DNA of 38,031 nucleotides. Source: CAWEHT01 sp963808455. GTDB taxonomy: Bacteria; Chloroflexota; Anaerolineae; CG2-30-64-16. The stretch spans positions 1-38,031 of the forward strand of contig CAWEHT010000359.1 in the NCBI GenBank assembly GCA_963808455.1, in the 5' to 3' direction. A model generated the notes under the pieces. The model was not told the origin of the DNA. It made no database searches and saw only the letters and a list, made by a program, of their open reading frames with translations. Position 1 is the first letter of the stretch. The number at the start of each line of letters is the position of its first letter. A program made the translations under genes and the position numbers. Positions 8,717 to 20,057 of this stretch are shown here, in pieces.

Positions 8717-8779
8717 TTCGCCGGGCTGCTCGCGGTGGCGGAGGCGCCGTCCCGACAGGGTCGAGTGGTAGAATTGTAA
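8687..8779 (+). pseudogene. 30-codon fusion of methylase start and helicase end
   Basis: The short frame reads MDVKPKKKLI followed by FAGLLAVAEAPSRQGRVVEL and a TAA. The first ten residues are those of the methylase and the next nine to ten are those of the helicase C-terminus. It is a recombination scar, not a functional gene, although it retains a ribosome-binding site. Confidence 0.8.
8717..8748 (+). repeat. helicase-end repeat, copy 2
   Basis: 31 of these 32 bases align with 7142-7172; the only difference is one additional T. It follows the copied methylase start with no intervening base and precedes the second cargo module. Confidence 0.88.
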
Positions 8780-8873
8780 ACGAGCGTCTCTTCAGGGATC
8801 GGCCGGGCCTCGGCGGATAGCCCATGAGCCGGGCCTCAGCCCAGATGCAGGAGCGAGGGGAGGTTCCGCCCAC

Positions 8874-10088
8874 ATGACAAACGCTACCTTCTTGCAGAGG
8901 GTCGTGCTCAAGAACTACAAGAGCATCGCCGCCTGCGACGTGCAGCTCGGCCCCCTGACTTTCCTGGTGGGCCCCAATGGCGCGGGCAAGAGCAACTTCC
9001 TCGACGCCCTGCGCTTCGTGGCTGACTCCTTGCGCACGTCACTCGACCATGCATTGCGCGACCGCGGCGGGATCAACGACGTCCGCCGCCGCTCGGGCGG
9101 GCACCCGACGCATTTCGGAGTGAGGCTCGTGTTCTCCCTGCCCGCCGGGGAGACGGGCCACTACGCGTTCAGGGTCGGTTCGCAGCGCGGTGGAGGGTAC
9201 GAGGTCCAGAGGGAGGAGTGCTACGTCCTCGGCCTGAGTGGGCTGCACAGCTTCCACGTCGAGGGGGGCACCCTGGCCTCGAGCAGCGTCAGGCCGGCAC
9301 CGGCGGCTTCCTTAGATCGCCTCTATCTGGTCAATGCTTCAGGGCTGCCCGAGTTTCGCCCCGTCTACGACGCCCTGTCCAGCATGGGCTTCTACAGCCT
9401 GAACCCTGATCGCATCCGAGATTTGCAGTCTCCAGACTCCGGCAGGCTTCTGGCACGCGACGGGAGCAATCTTGCCAGCGTGCTGGCAGAACTGGCAGCG
9501 AGGAACCCCGAGGCCAAGCGGCGCGTCGAGGAGTACCTTGGCAAAATCGTTCCGGGTGTGAGCCGCGTCGAGACCAAGAACATCGGCCCGAAGGCGACCC
9601 TCGAGTTCGGGCAGGCAGTCGCCGGTTCCCAATACCCCTGGCACTTCTTAGCCGCGAATATGTCCGACGGCACGCTTCGGGCTCTCGGAATCCTTGTGGC
9701 TCTTTTTCAGTCCGGCGGACGGAATGGTGCGGGCCTTCGTGTGTCGTTGGTGGGGATCGAGGAACCGGAACTGGCACTGCATCCGGCGGCAGCGGGCCTT
9801 CTGATCGAAGGCCTGCGCGACGCCAGCCGCAGCACCCAGGTCCTGGTGACGAGCCACAGCCCTGACCTGTTGGACAACCCGCAGGTGACCAGCGATTCCC
9901 TCCTGGCTGTGGACGCCGATGAGGGCATGACGATTATCGGCCCCTTGGATGAGGCCGGCAAGTCCGCCCTCCGCGATCGGCTCTACACCGCCGGTGAATT
10001 GCTCCGCCTGAGCCAGCTGGCGCCTGATCCCGCGGCCAGAGAGCTGACCGGCAGGCAGCTGCGCCTGTTCGATGAGGGAGATGCCTGA
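8874..10088 (+). CDS. AAA_21/RecF-like ATPase (cargo 2)
   Basis: This 404-aa protein belongs to the AAA_15/AAA_21 group of ABC/SMC-like ATPases common in anti-phage loci. Visible motifs: Walker A VGPNGAGKSNFLDALRF (residues about 31-47), ABC-signature-like ANMSDGTLRALGILVALF (about 262-279), Walker B VGIEEPELALHP (about 296-307) and H-loop TSHSPDLLDNP (about 327-337). ATG 8874 has AGGGGAGG about 10 nt upstream. The stop overlaps the next start (TGATG), so it is coupled to the DUF4276 gene, an ATPase/TOPRIM pairing reminiscent of OLD-like and PARIS-like systems. The gene is intact, unlike other cargo genes. It lies between a copied helicase end and the methylase start. Confidence 0.85.
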   Translation: MTNATFLQRVVLKNYKSIAACDVQLGPLTFLVGPNGAGKSNFLDALRFVADSLRTSLDHALRDRGGINDVRRRSGGHPTHFGVRLVFSLPAGETGHYAFRVGSQRGGGYEVQREECYVLGLSGLHSFHVEGGTLASSSVRPAPAASLDRLYLVNASGLPEFRPVYDALSSMGFYSLNPDRIRDLQSPDSGRLLARDGSNLASVLAELAARNPEAKRRVEEYLGKIVPGVSRVETKNIGPKATLEFGQAVAGSQYPWHFLAANMSDGTLRALGILVALFQSGGRNGAGLRVSLVGIEEPELALHPAAAGLLIEGLRDASRSTQVLVTSHSPDLLDNPQVTSDSLLAVDADEGMTIIGPLDEAGKSALRDRLYTAGELLRLSQLAPDPAARELTGRQLRLFDEGDA

Positions 10089-10364
10089 TGCGGGTCGCCT
10101 GCATCGTCGAGGGGCACGGCGAAACCCAGGCCGTCCCGGTCCTGCTGCGCCGGATCGCGGCCTCGGTAGACGCTTCTTTCACCCTGCAAGTCCCTCCGCC
10201 CATTCGCGTCCCTCCCAGCAAGCTGCTGCAGCCCGGCGAGCTCGAGCGTGCCGTAGTCAACCGATCGTCTCAGGCCGGCAAGTTGGCGGTCGGGCCCTCG
10301 TGGTCGTCTCGGCGAAGCTCGGACAAACTCGCACCGCCTCGCGGCATGAGGAAGAGATCGAATC

Positions 10365-10374
<10 letters not shown>
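10088..10374 (+). pseudogene. truncated DUF4276 (TOPRIM-like) protein (cargo 2)
   Basis: The N-terminus MRVACIVEGHGETQAVPVLL with the following PPPIRV and KLLQPGELERAV is typical of DUF4276, a TOPRIM-like family usually partnered with AAA ATPases. Family members I recall have about 200 residues. Here similarity stops after about 60 codons at about 10275. The rest of the domain, including the acidic DxD-type metal-binding motif, is missing. After a possible frame change the sequence reads ALVVVSAKLGQTRTASRHEEE and stops at 10372-10374, overlapping the methylase start. It therefore looks like the head of the gene fused by a deletion to unrelated or residual sequence. Confidence 0.6.
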
Positions 10375-13704
<3,330 letters not shown>

Positions 13705-13734
<30 letters not shown>

Positions 13735-13856
13735 ACGGGAGCTCACCGCAGAGGGCGCGGGAACGGGACGGACGGGAACTCACCGCAGAGGACGCGGGGT
13801 AGCGCAGAGGGGTCGGGGGAAAAGGATCGGATACGGCTCACCGCAGAGGACGCGGG
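13705..13856. repeat. four direct copies of CTCACCGCAGAGGACGCGGG
   Basis: Copies begin at 13705, 13742 (one mismatch), 13779 and 13837, with spacers of variable purine-rich sequence. The last two are followed by GTAGCGCAGAGGGG. The first copy supplies the last codons of the methylase frame. Inverted copies at 14324-14343 and 14435-14454 close the far side of the GxxExxY gene. Confidence 0.9.
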
Positions 13857-13878
13857 GTAGCGCAGAGGGGGCGAAGAC

Positions 13879-14256
13879 GTGGATGTCAACGTTGTCAGCG
13901 GGCAGGTAGTGGATGCCGCAATGAGGGTGCATTCCGTCCTGGGGCCGGGATTGTTGGAGAGCGCGTATGAAGCGTGCCTGGCCTATGAGCTGCGCCAGCG
14001 CAGCCTGCAGGTCTGCACCCAGGTCGAGCTCCCCGTCGTATACGACGGCATCACTATCGATGTCGGATACCGCATCGACATGTTGGTGGAGGAGGCGCTC
14101 GTCGTAGAGCTGAAAGCCGTCGAAAGCCTCCTGCCGATCCATGAGGCCCAGCTATTGTCCTATCTGAAGCTGAGTGGTCACAAGGTCGGCCTGTTGATCA
14201 ATTTCAACGTGCTGTACCTCAGAGACGGCCTGAGGCGCATGGTCAACCGTCTGTAG
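13879..14256 (+). CDS. GxxExxY protein
   Basis: A complete 125-aa member of the GxxExxY family, a PD-(D/E)XK-nuclease-like group. The name-giving motif is in GPGLLESAYEACLAYEL (residues about 22-38). Nuclease-like residues are in YRIDMLVEEALVVELKAVES (about 68-87, D...E-x-K), followed by QLLSYLKLSGHKVGLLINF. The start is a GTG at 13879 with only a weak ribosome-binding site. The gene is intact. It sits between methylase and DUF499 ATPase, flanked by four direct and two inverted copies of a 20-nt repeat. This suggests a mobile single-gene cassette rather than a native component of the defence set. Function of the family is unproven. Confidence 0.9.
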   Translation: MDVNVVSGQVVDAAMRVHSVLGPGLLESAYEACLAYELRQRSLQVCTQVELPVVYDGITIDVGYRIDMLVEEALVVELKAVESLLPIHEAQLLSYLKLSGHKVGLLINFNVLYLRDGLRRMVNRL

Positions 14257-14279
14257 CGCGGCCCAAACAGCAGGCAAGG

Positions 14280-14484
14280 GTGCAGAAGGGTGCCCGTAAG
14301 ATGCCTCAGACTCTCTGCGCCCCTCCGCGTCCTCTGCGGTGAGCCCGTCAGTAAACCGAGGAGCGCGCACGTGGGCGAACAGCCGCGGCGGTGCAGAAGG
14401 GTGCCGGTAAGGTATCTCAGGCCCTCTGCGAACCTCTGCGTCCTCTGCGGTGAGACCGTCAGTAAACCGAGGAGCGAGCACATG
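14280..14484 (+). repeat. two tandem 111-bp units containing the DUF499 start
   Basis: Units begin at 14280 and 14391 (GTGCAGAAGGGTGCC) and are close to identical by eye over about 95 nt. Each contains an inverted copy of the CACCGCAGAGG repeat and ends in AGTAAACCGAGGAGCG(C/A)GCAC. In the second unit this is the ribosome-binding site and ATG of the DUF499 gene; in the first it leads to GTG. The period is a multiple of three, so the upstream frame stays open as a repeated VLCGE-VSKPRS peptide. Confidence 0.85.
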
Positions 14485-17400
14485 GCAACCACCAACTACG
14501 AGCGTGTCGGCAAGGCGCTGGAGCTGCTGCGCGACGGGCTGCGGCCGTTCGTGGCGCGCGAGCTCGAAGCCAAGCACGGCAAGTACTGGATCACGACCGT
14601 GACGGCAGCCTGGCCCAACGAGCTGAATTGGCAGGAAGGCGACGAGCTGCCGCAGCTCGACGCTGCCGTCCTGCTGCGCATGATGTGGGACCAGTGGAAC
14701 GTCGTCTTCGCTCACACGCTGGGCTTCTCCGAGCGCAGCCTGGTCAGCGAGCTGCGCGAGGTGCGCAACAAGTGGGCGCACCAGAACGCCTTCTCCAGCG
14801 ATGACGCCTACCGCGCCCTCGACTCGGCCGCGCGCCTGCTCACGGCCATCTCGGCACCGCAGGCCGAAGAGCTGGAGAAGATGAAGATGGAGCTGCTCCG
14901 CCTTCGCTTCGACGAGCAGGTGCGCAGCGAGAAGCGCAAGAGCGCCGGCACGGCCATCGAGAGCCAGGTCACGGGCGGCCTCAAGCCCTGGCGCGAGGTG
15001 GTCACGCCTCACCCGGACGTGGCCAGCGGCCGCTACCAGCAGGCCGAGTTCGCCGCCGACCTGTGGCAGGTGCACATGGGCGAGGGCACCGACGAGTACC
15101 GCGACCCGGCCGAGTTCTTCCGCCGCACCTATCTCACCGAGAGCCTGAAGGGGCTGCTGGTGGGCGCCGTCCGCCGCCTGGCCGGACAGGGCGGCGACCC
15201 GGTGGTGCAGCTGCAGACCAACTTCGGCGGCGGCAAAACGCACTCCATGCTGGCCCTCTATCACCTCTTCTCGGGCACCGCGCCCGGCGAGCTGGCCGGC
15301 GTCGACGCGCTGCTGGGAGAAGCAAAGAGGATGGGAACGAGGAAGAGAGGCGGGAAGAGAGAAGTGAGACCTGACGAGGCGTCCTCTCTTCTCACTTCTC
15401 TATCCTCACTTCTTCCCCGCCGCGTGGTGCTGGTGGGCAACAAGATCTCGCCCGGCAATCCGGTGGTCAAGGCCGACGGCACCGTCGTGCGCACGCTGTG
15501 GGGCGAACTGGCCTGGCAGCTGGGCGGCAAGGAGCCGCCTTCGACCGCGTCCGGGCCGACGACGAGCGGGCCACCAGCCCCGGCGACGTGCTGCGCGAGC
15601 TCTTCAAGCAGTATGGCCCCTGCCTGGTCCTGATCGACGAGTGGGTGGCCTACGCCCGCCAGCTGCACGACCAGAGCGACCTGCCCGCCGGCAGCTTCGA
15701 GACCCAGTTCACCTTCGCCCAGGTGCTGACCGAGTCGGCCAAGCTGGCCGGCAACTGCCTGCTGGTGATCAGCCTGCCCGCCTCGGATACCGCCGGCTCG
15801 CCCCACACCCAGGCCGACGATGCCGAGGTCGGCGGACGGCACGGGCGCGAGGCCCTCGACCGGCTGCGCAACGTGGTGGGCCGCGTCGAGTCATCGTGGC
15901 GGCCGGCCAGCGCCGAGGAAGGCTTCGAGATCGTGCGCCGCCGGCTCTTCGAGCCCATGAGCGACGCCGCGCAGTTCCGGGACCGCGACGTGGTGGCGCG
16001 GGCCTTCGCCGACCTTTACCGGGCGCAGCACGAGGAGTTCCCGCCCGAGTGCCGCGACGCGGACTACGAGAAGCGCATCAAGGCCGCCTACCCGATCCAT
16101 CCTGAGATCTTCGACCGGCTTTACGGCGACTGGTCCACGCTGGTGAAGTTCCAGCGCACCCGCGGGGTGCTGCGGCTGATGGCCGCCGTGATCCACAGCC
16201 TGTGGGAGAGGGGCGACAGGAACCCGCTGATCCTGCCGGCCAACATCGCCATCGACGACCCGCCCGTGCAGTTCGAGCTGACCCGCTACCTCTCGGACAA
16301 CTGGGTGCCGGTGATCGAAAAGGACGTGGACGGGCCGAGCTCGCTGCCCCTGCGGCTGGACGGCGAGGTGCCCAACCTCGGCAAATACGCGGCCTGCCGG
16401 CACGTGGCGCGGGCCATCTATTTGGGCTCGGCCCCCACGGCCACGGCGGCGCACCGCGGCCTGGAGGACCGCCGGGTCAAGCTGGGCTGCGTCATGCCGG
16501 GCGAGTCGCCGGCCATCTTCGGCGATGCCCTGCGCCGGCTGGCCGGGGCGGCCACCTATCTGTACCAGGACGGCAGCCGCTATTGGTACTCGACCCAGCC
16601 CACCGTCACCAAGCTGGCCGAGGACCGCGCCGAGCAGCTCAAGCGCGAGCCCGACAGGGTGGCGCAGAAGCTGGAGCGGCGGCTGCGAAAGGACCTACAG
16701 GAGCACAAGGGCGACTTTTCCCGCATCCACGCCATGCCCGCTTCGGGCCAGGACGTGCCCGACGACCTCGAGGCCCGTCTGGTGGTGCTGGGGGTCGAAC
16801 ACCCCTACGGCAAGCAGCCGGGCAGCGCCGCCGAGGTGGCCGCCAGGGCCATCCTGGAGATGCGCGGCAACGCGCCCCGCCTCTTCCGCAACACCCTGGC
16901 CTTCCTGGCCGCCGACAGGACCCGCCTGCAGGACCTCGACGAGGCGGCCCGTAAGTACCTGGCGTGGGATGGCATCCTGGCCGAGAAGGTGCAGCTCGAC
17001 CTGGCTCCGCTGCAGGTGAAACAGGCCGAATCGCAGAGGACCGCGGCCGATACGACGGTGACCGCCCAACTGCCGGAGACCTACCAGTGGCTGCTGGTGC
17101 CCGAGCAGGCCACGCCGCAAGCCACCGTGGCCTGGGGGGCGCTGCGGCTGACCGGGCAGGATGCGCTGGCCGTGCGGGCCGGCAAGAAGCTGAGGGGCGA
17201 CGATCTGCTGGCGACGGCGCTCGCCGGCACCATGCTGCGCATGTGGCTGGACAAGGTCCCGCTGTGGCGCGGGGACCACGTGTCGGTCAGGCAGCTCGTG
17301 GAGGACTTCGCCCGCTACCACTACCTGCCGCGGCTCAAGGACCCTGCGGTCCTGCTGGCCGCGATCCGCGAAGGGCTGGGCCTGCTGACGTGGGAGCAGG

Positions 17401-17899
17401 ACTCGTTCGCCCTGGCCGACAGCTACGACGAGAGCGCCGGCCGCTACCGTGGCCTGCGCTGTGGCCAGCAGGTGGCGCTGGCCGATGCCGGCTCGCCGGC
17501 GCTGCTGGTGAAGCCGGAGGTCGCGCGCAGGCAGCTCGACGCCGAGCGCGCCAGGCCATCTGACGAAGTCACGCCTCCGGGGCCGCCGGGTGGCGGGAAC
17601 GTGGCCCGAGGCCCGAGCCCGATCGCCCTGTGGCGGGCCCCGGGCCTGCGCCCAGGCCGCCGCTGCCGACGCGCTACCATGGCACGGTAACGCTCGACGC
17701 GGCGCGCGCCGGGCGCGATGCCGGCCGCATCGCCGACGAGGTGATCGCCCATCTGGCCGGCCTGGTCGGCGCCACGGTCACCGTGACGCTCGAGATCGAG
17801 GCCGAGATCCCCACCGGCGCGCCGGACAACGTGGTGCGCATCGTCACCAAGAACGGGCGAACATTGAAGTTCACGAGCCAGGGGTTCGAGAGGGAATAG
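14482..17899 (+). CDS. DUF499 ATPase of the Hma-like system, with indels and an inserted element
   Basis: A large P-loop ATPase of about 1,135 aa. The N-terminal region (WALELLRDGL-like start MATTNYERVGKALELLRDGL, then LREVRNKWAHQ, a Swt1/HEPN-like helical part) is followed by Walker A TNFGGGKTHSMLALYHLF (Lys about residue 252) and Walker B CLVLIDEWVAYARQL. Further landmarks are FAQVLTESAKLAGNCLLVISL and the conserved tail VTVTLEIEAEIPTGAPD. ATG 14482 has GAGGAG 7 nt upstream; the open frame to its left is the tandem repeat. The frame shifts near 15533 (one base missing) and about 17610-17640. A repeat-derived peptide is inserted at about 15326-15420. DUF499, DUF1156 and SNF2 genes together form the helicase-methylase-ATPase arrangement. 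Confidence 0.85.
15326..15420. mobile_element. ORF-less inverted-repeat element inside the DUF499 gene
   Basis: A purine-rich arm ending AGAGAAGTGAG (15358-15368) faces its complement CTCACTTCTCT (15391-15401). The right arm 15391-15411 is the reverse complement of 10937-10957 in the methylase cassette at 20 of 21 positions. It lies between the conserved segments GTAPGELAGVDALLG and RRVVLVGNKISPG and keeps the frame. It looks like a miniature version of the four-helix-bundle cassette without the gene. Confidence 0.7.
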
Positions 17900-17924
17900 G
17901 CCGGGCAGGTGGGCGGGCGGTTGA

Positions 17925-18090
17925 AGGATACATCCGGCGCCGGCTGCGAACGCCCGCCGCAGCTTCGTGCCCAGGGAGAAAACGCCCTGACCGATGGGCA
18001 AGGCGATGATGCCGTACACCCACCAGGGGAGATTGCGGCCGAAGAAGAGCACGTAGACATAAGGGCCCGTGATCGATGGCGTCGCCGGCC
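17925..18090 (-). pseudogene. C-terminal fragment of an unidentified membrane protein
   Basis: The minus strand reads ATPSITGPYVYVLFFGRNLP followed by WWVYGIIALPIGQGVFSLGT and KLRRAFAAG, a plausible membrane-segment peptide that does not look like a shadow frame. No start or complete gene is visible. It lies between the DUF499 gene and the DUF4160/DUF2442 pair. The protein family is not recognised. Confidence 0.3.
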
Positions 18091-18130
18091 CCGCCCCGGA
18101 ATGGAAGCGCGCCCGGCCGTGTTTTTGATA

Positions 18131-18412
18131 TCATTTTGGGTGATCACCAGCCAAGGTTTTGCGTGGCCGGGCAGGGGTTCCAAAAAGCATCCCCGTCGCA
18201 CTGATGTCCTCATCAATGTCTGGCCAATGCACGCCCAACCCGCTGCCGATGAACTCGAAGTTGCTCCGCTGGGCTGACGTCGCCTCCGATAACCTCCACG
18301 ACCAGGCCAACGGCACGCTGATGGTGCGACCATCGGCCAGGTGCGCAATGATCGAGTCATCCGTGACTTGCATTTCACTGATGCGCGGCATATCACTCAC
18401 CACAGTGTTCAT
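18131..18412 (-). CDS. DUF2442 protein
   Basis: The frame MPRISEMQVTDDSIIAHLAD, then GRTISVPLAWSWRLSEAT and FIGSGLGVHWPDIDEDIS, is the small DUF2442 family (about 85-93 aa), found next to DUF4160 in toxin-antitoxin-like pairs. Two starts are possible: ATG 18412, overlapping the DUF4160 stop by about 20 nt, or ATG 18391, just after it. The second aligns better with the family N-terminus as I know it. It is translated from the DUF4160 transcript. Function is not established; an antitoxin or DNA-binding accessory role is often assumed. The gene is intact. Confidence 0.85.
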   Translation of the reverse strand: MNTVVSDMPRISEMQVTDDSIIAHLADGRTISVPLAWSWRLSEATSAQRSNFEFIGSGLGVHWPDIDEDISATGMLFGTPARPRKTLAGDHPK

Positions 18413-18632
18413 TCCAAGCCTCCAAGATCTGTACCTGGTGTTCGGCAATCAACCTGCGAATGCGGTTCAGCTCTGCGGGCGAAAACCCTTCGTTGAAACT
18501 GAGCACGACTGGATCCAGCCAGAACTTACAAACCATTCGCTCTCGCCGAACGTGCACATGCTTCGGTTCAAAGCAGTCGAAGCTGTAGAAAAACAGCCGG
18601 TACGGGCCAGGAACATCTCGAACCGTTGGCAT
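18393..18632 (-). CDS. DUF4160 protein
   Basis: A complete 79-aa DUF4160 protein: MPTVRDVPGPYRLFFYSFDC, then EPKHVHVRRERMVCKFWLDP (the family HVHV and KFWLDP motifs) and GFSPAELNRIRRLIAEHQVQ. ATG 18632 has AGGAAGG four bases upstream and a strong promoter at 18677-18706. It overlaps or abuts DUF2442 downstream, forming the usual two-gene unit, which is thought to act as a toxin-antitoxin-like module. That activity is inferred from the family's genomic habits, not seen in the sequence. Confidence 0.88.
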   Translation of the reverse strand: MPTVRDVPGPYRLFFYSFDCFEPKHVHVRRERMVCKFWLDPVVLSFNEGFSPAELNRIRRLIAEHQVQILEAWNEHCGE

Positions 18633-18676
18633 AGTGCCTTCCTGACGAAAACGTGAGCTTTTGGGGCCACACTCGA

Positions 18677-18706
18677 ATTGTAAGCTGGCAAGCGACGGCC
18701 TGTCAA
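18677..18706 (-). promoter_or_regulatory. sigma70-type promoter of DUF4160-DUF2442
   Basis: On the minus strand TTGACA (18706-18701) and TACAAT (18682-18677) are separated by 18 nt. Transcription would start about 35 nt upstream of the DUF4160 ATG. Confidence 0.75.
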
Positions 18707-19142
18707 TTCAAAAACCCAGTTCTCCTTGGCAAATGATCATTCTGAGAGTCTGTGAGCGATTGTGCATCTGGTTGCGCAACGCCTATGCAAATCGCTTAGG
18801 CGCTCTCAAATCGATGCCGCCCTGGTCGCTCGCCGCATACCACGGTATAAACTTTCCGTCGCATTCCGTGTTTCCCGAGTCGCGTGCGGCCGGCGCGCCC
18901 GCACGTGCCTCCCTGGGGCACAAGCTCACCTGGCGGCCCCAAATGATCCGTTATTTCTGGCGCGCTGCGAGGTGGGCGTCGTCGCGGCATGGCCTTCCGA
19001 ATCAGGTCGCTTACGCCGATCGAGCAGCTGGCGTGCCAGACCTGCTGATGCAGGTTGCCGAAGGCGTCCTTTCAGCGCGTTTGAACGCCCTTCCAGTACC
19101 GGCCGGCGACTTGAATCGCCGGCGGGCTGGGCAGCGAGCGGT
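18707..19142. other. intergenic, no gene recognised
   Basis: About 430 bases without a credible coding frame. The only structure seen is the hairpin CCGGCGACTTGAATCGCCGG at 19099-19119, of the same type as the array at 2770-3008. Confidence 0.5.
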
Positions 19143-19170
19143 AGGATAGATATCCTCCATCTGGTATAAT
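19143..19170 (+). promoter_or_regulatory. palindrome plus extended -10 promoter of the MNT gene
   Basis: TGGTATAAT (19162-19170) is an excellent extended -10 element only 6 nt from the ATG at 19177, so the mRNA is probably leaderless. Immediately upstream the near-palindrome AGGATAGATATCCT (19143-19156) is positioned like an operator and may serve autoregulation by the toxin-antitoxin pair. Confidence 0.6.
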
Positions 19171-19176
19171 CGGAGC

Positions 19177-19500
19177 ATGGCTGACACCGACCTGGCCCCA
19201 ATCCTGCAAACGCTGCGCGGCGAAGCTGGCGCAGGACCTGGGCGAAAAGGTTCAGGCGGTTTACCTGTTCGGGTCGCGGCGCGTGGGGCGATGCCATGCC
19301 CGACTCGGACGTGGACGTGCTCATAGTGGTGCGAGGCCCCTTTGACTACTGGGATCTGCTGCGGCGCACGTCGGAGGTCGTCTCGGCCCATCCTGCAGCA
19401 CGATATGGTCATCTCGCGGTGCTTTGTGACGCAGGAGCAGTTCGAGGAAGAACAGAGCCCGTTCATGCTCAATGTGCGGCGCGAGGCGGTGCCTGTGTGA
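19177..19500 (+). CDS. MNT-type nucleotidyltransferase (antitoxin-like), three frameshifts
   Basis: The pieces of this roughly 107-aa protein in three frames are MADTDLAPILQTLRG, then KLAQDLGEKVQAVYLFGSR, then GDAMPDSDVDVLIVVRGPFD with YWDLLRRTSEVVS, then HDMVISRCFVTQEQFEEEQS and PFMLNVRREAVPV. GSR with DSDVD is the nucleotidyltransferase metal-binding signature of minimal nucleotidyltransferases, which AMPylate and neutralise HEPN toxins. Frame changes lie near 19214, 19278 and 19390. The stop overlaps the next start (GTGA), the usual MNT-HEPN coupling. The partner is reduced to a stub. With three breaks in 320 bases the gene is either decayed or affected by sequence errors. Confidence 0.7.
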
Positions 19501-19565
19501 ACGCCGAAGTGCAGGCGTTGCTGACCAAGGCGGCGCGGAGCCTGTCCGCCGTAGGACTACTATAG
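19497..19565 (+). pseudogene. HEPN-domain toxin stub
   Basis: The frame MNAEVQALLTKAARSLSAVG-LL then TAG has the typical first helix of HEPN proteins. The stop replaces an expected tyrosine codon. Beyond it EEGC still fits the family, after which the sequence turns into repeat DNA at about 19580. Most of the domain, including the R-x4-6-H active site, is absent. Confidence 0.6.
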
Positions 19566-19579
19566 GAAGAAGGCTGCGT

Positions 19580-19950
19580 GTCAATCCTAGAACCGCCCAT
19601 TGTCATTCTGAGTTATCCGTGCCGCGGGCGGCACGCGGCGACGCAAGGAACACCTGGGCTGTCATTCTGAGCGGCCGCATCCACAAAGCTTGTTTGCGGC
19701 GCACCACAGCGAAGAATCCGTATCAGGAGTTCCTTGAAAGCGGACTGGCGAGACAACCCGCGCCGCGGCGAGCTACAGCGACGAAGTCCCCGCAGGGGGA
19801 GAATCCATCGTGACGCTCCCGGAACGGATTCCTTCGGCCTGCCACGTTGAGCCGCTAAGCACGGTCAGGGAGCCGGCCTCAGGATGACATTGGGGGGGGT
19901 CTTGCGTAGCCGCGTCCCGCCTGGGCGGGATGGAAAACTCAGGATGAAAG
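19580..19950. repeat. repeat region with TGTCATTCTGAG ends (MITE-like)
   Basis: TGTCATTCTGAG occurs at 19601-19612 and 19660-19671. Its near complement CTCAGGATGACA occurs at 19878-19889, and a shorter copy CTCAGGATGA at 19938-19947, giving an inverted-repeat arrangement of about 290-350 bp. GAAGAATCC follows one copy, as in a repeat text common in environmental genomes as I recall. A run of eight G lies at 19892-19899. No transposase is present. The element truncates the HEPN gene. Confidence 0.65.
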
Positions 19951-20057
19951 GCCGACGGTTTTCGGGTAGACAGTACGTGGACTTTGCTGCAGCGCAGCAG
20001 CTGATGCTGAAATAGGACCATTTCTCGAGCGGCAATTCACCACCGGAGGGCAAGGGC

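Noticed and set aside
14290..14481. Upstream start for DUF499 through the tandem repeats
   Set aside because: The frame is open only because the repeat period is a multiple of three. The ATG at 14482 has the proper ribosome-binding site and matches the family N-terminus.
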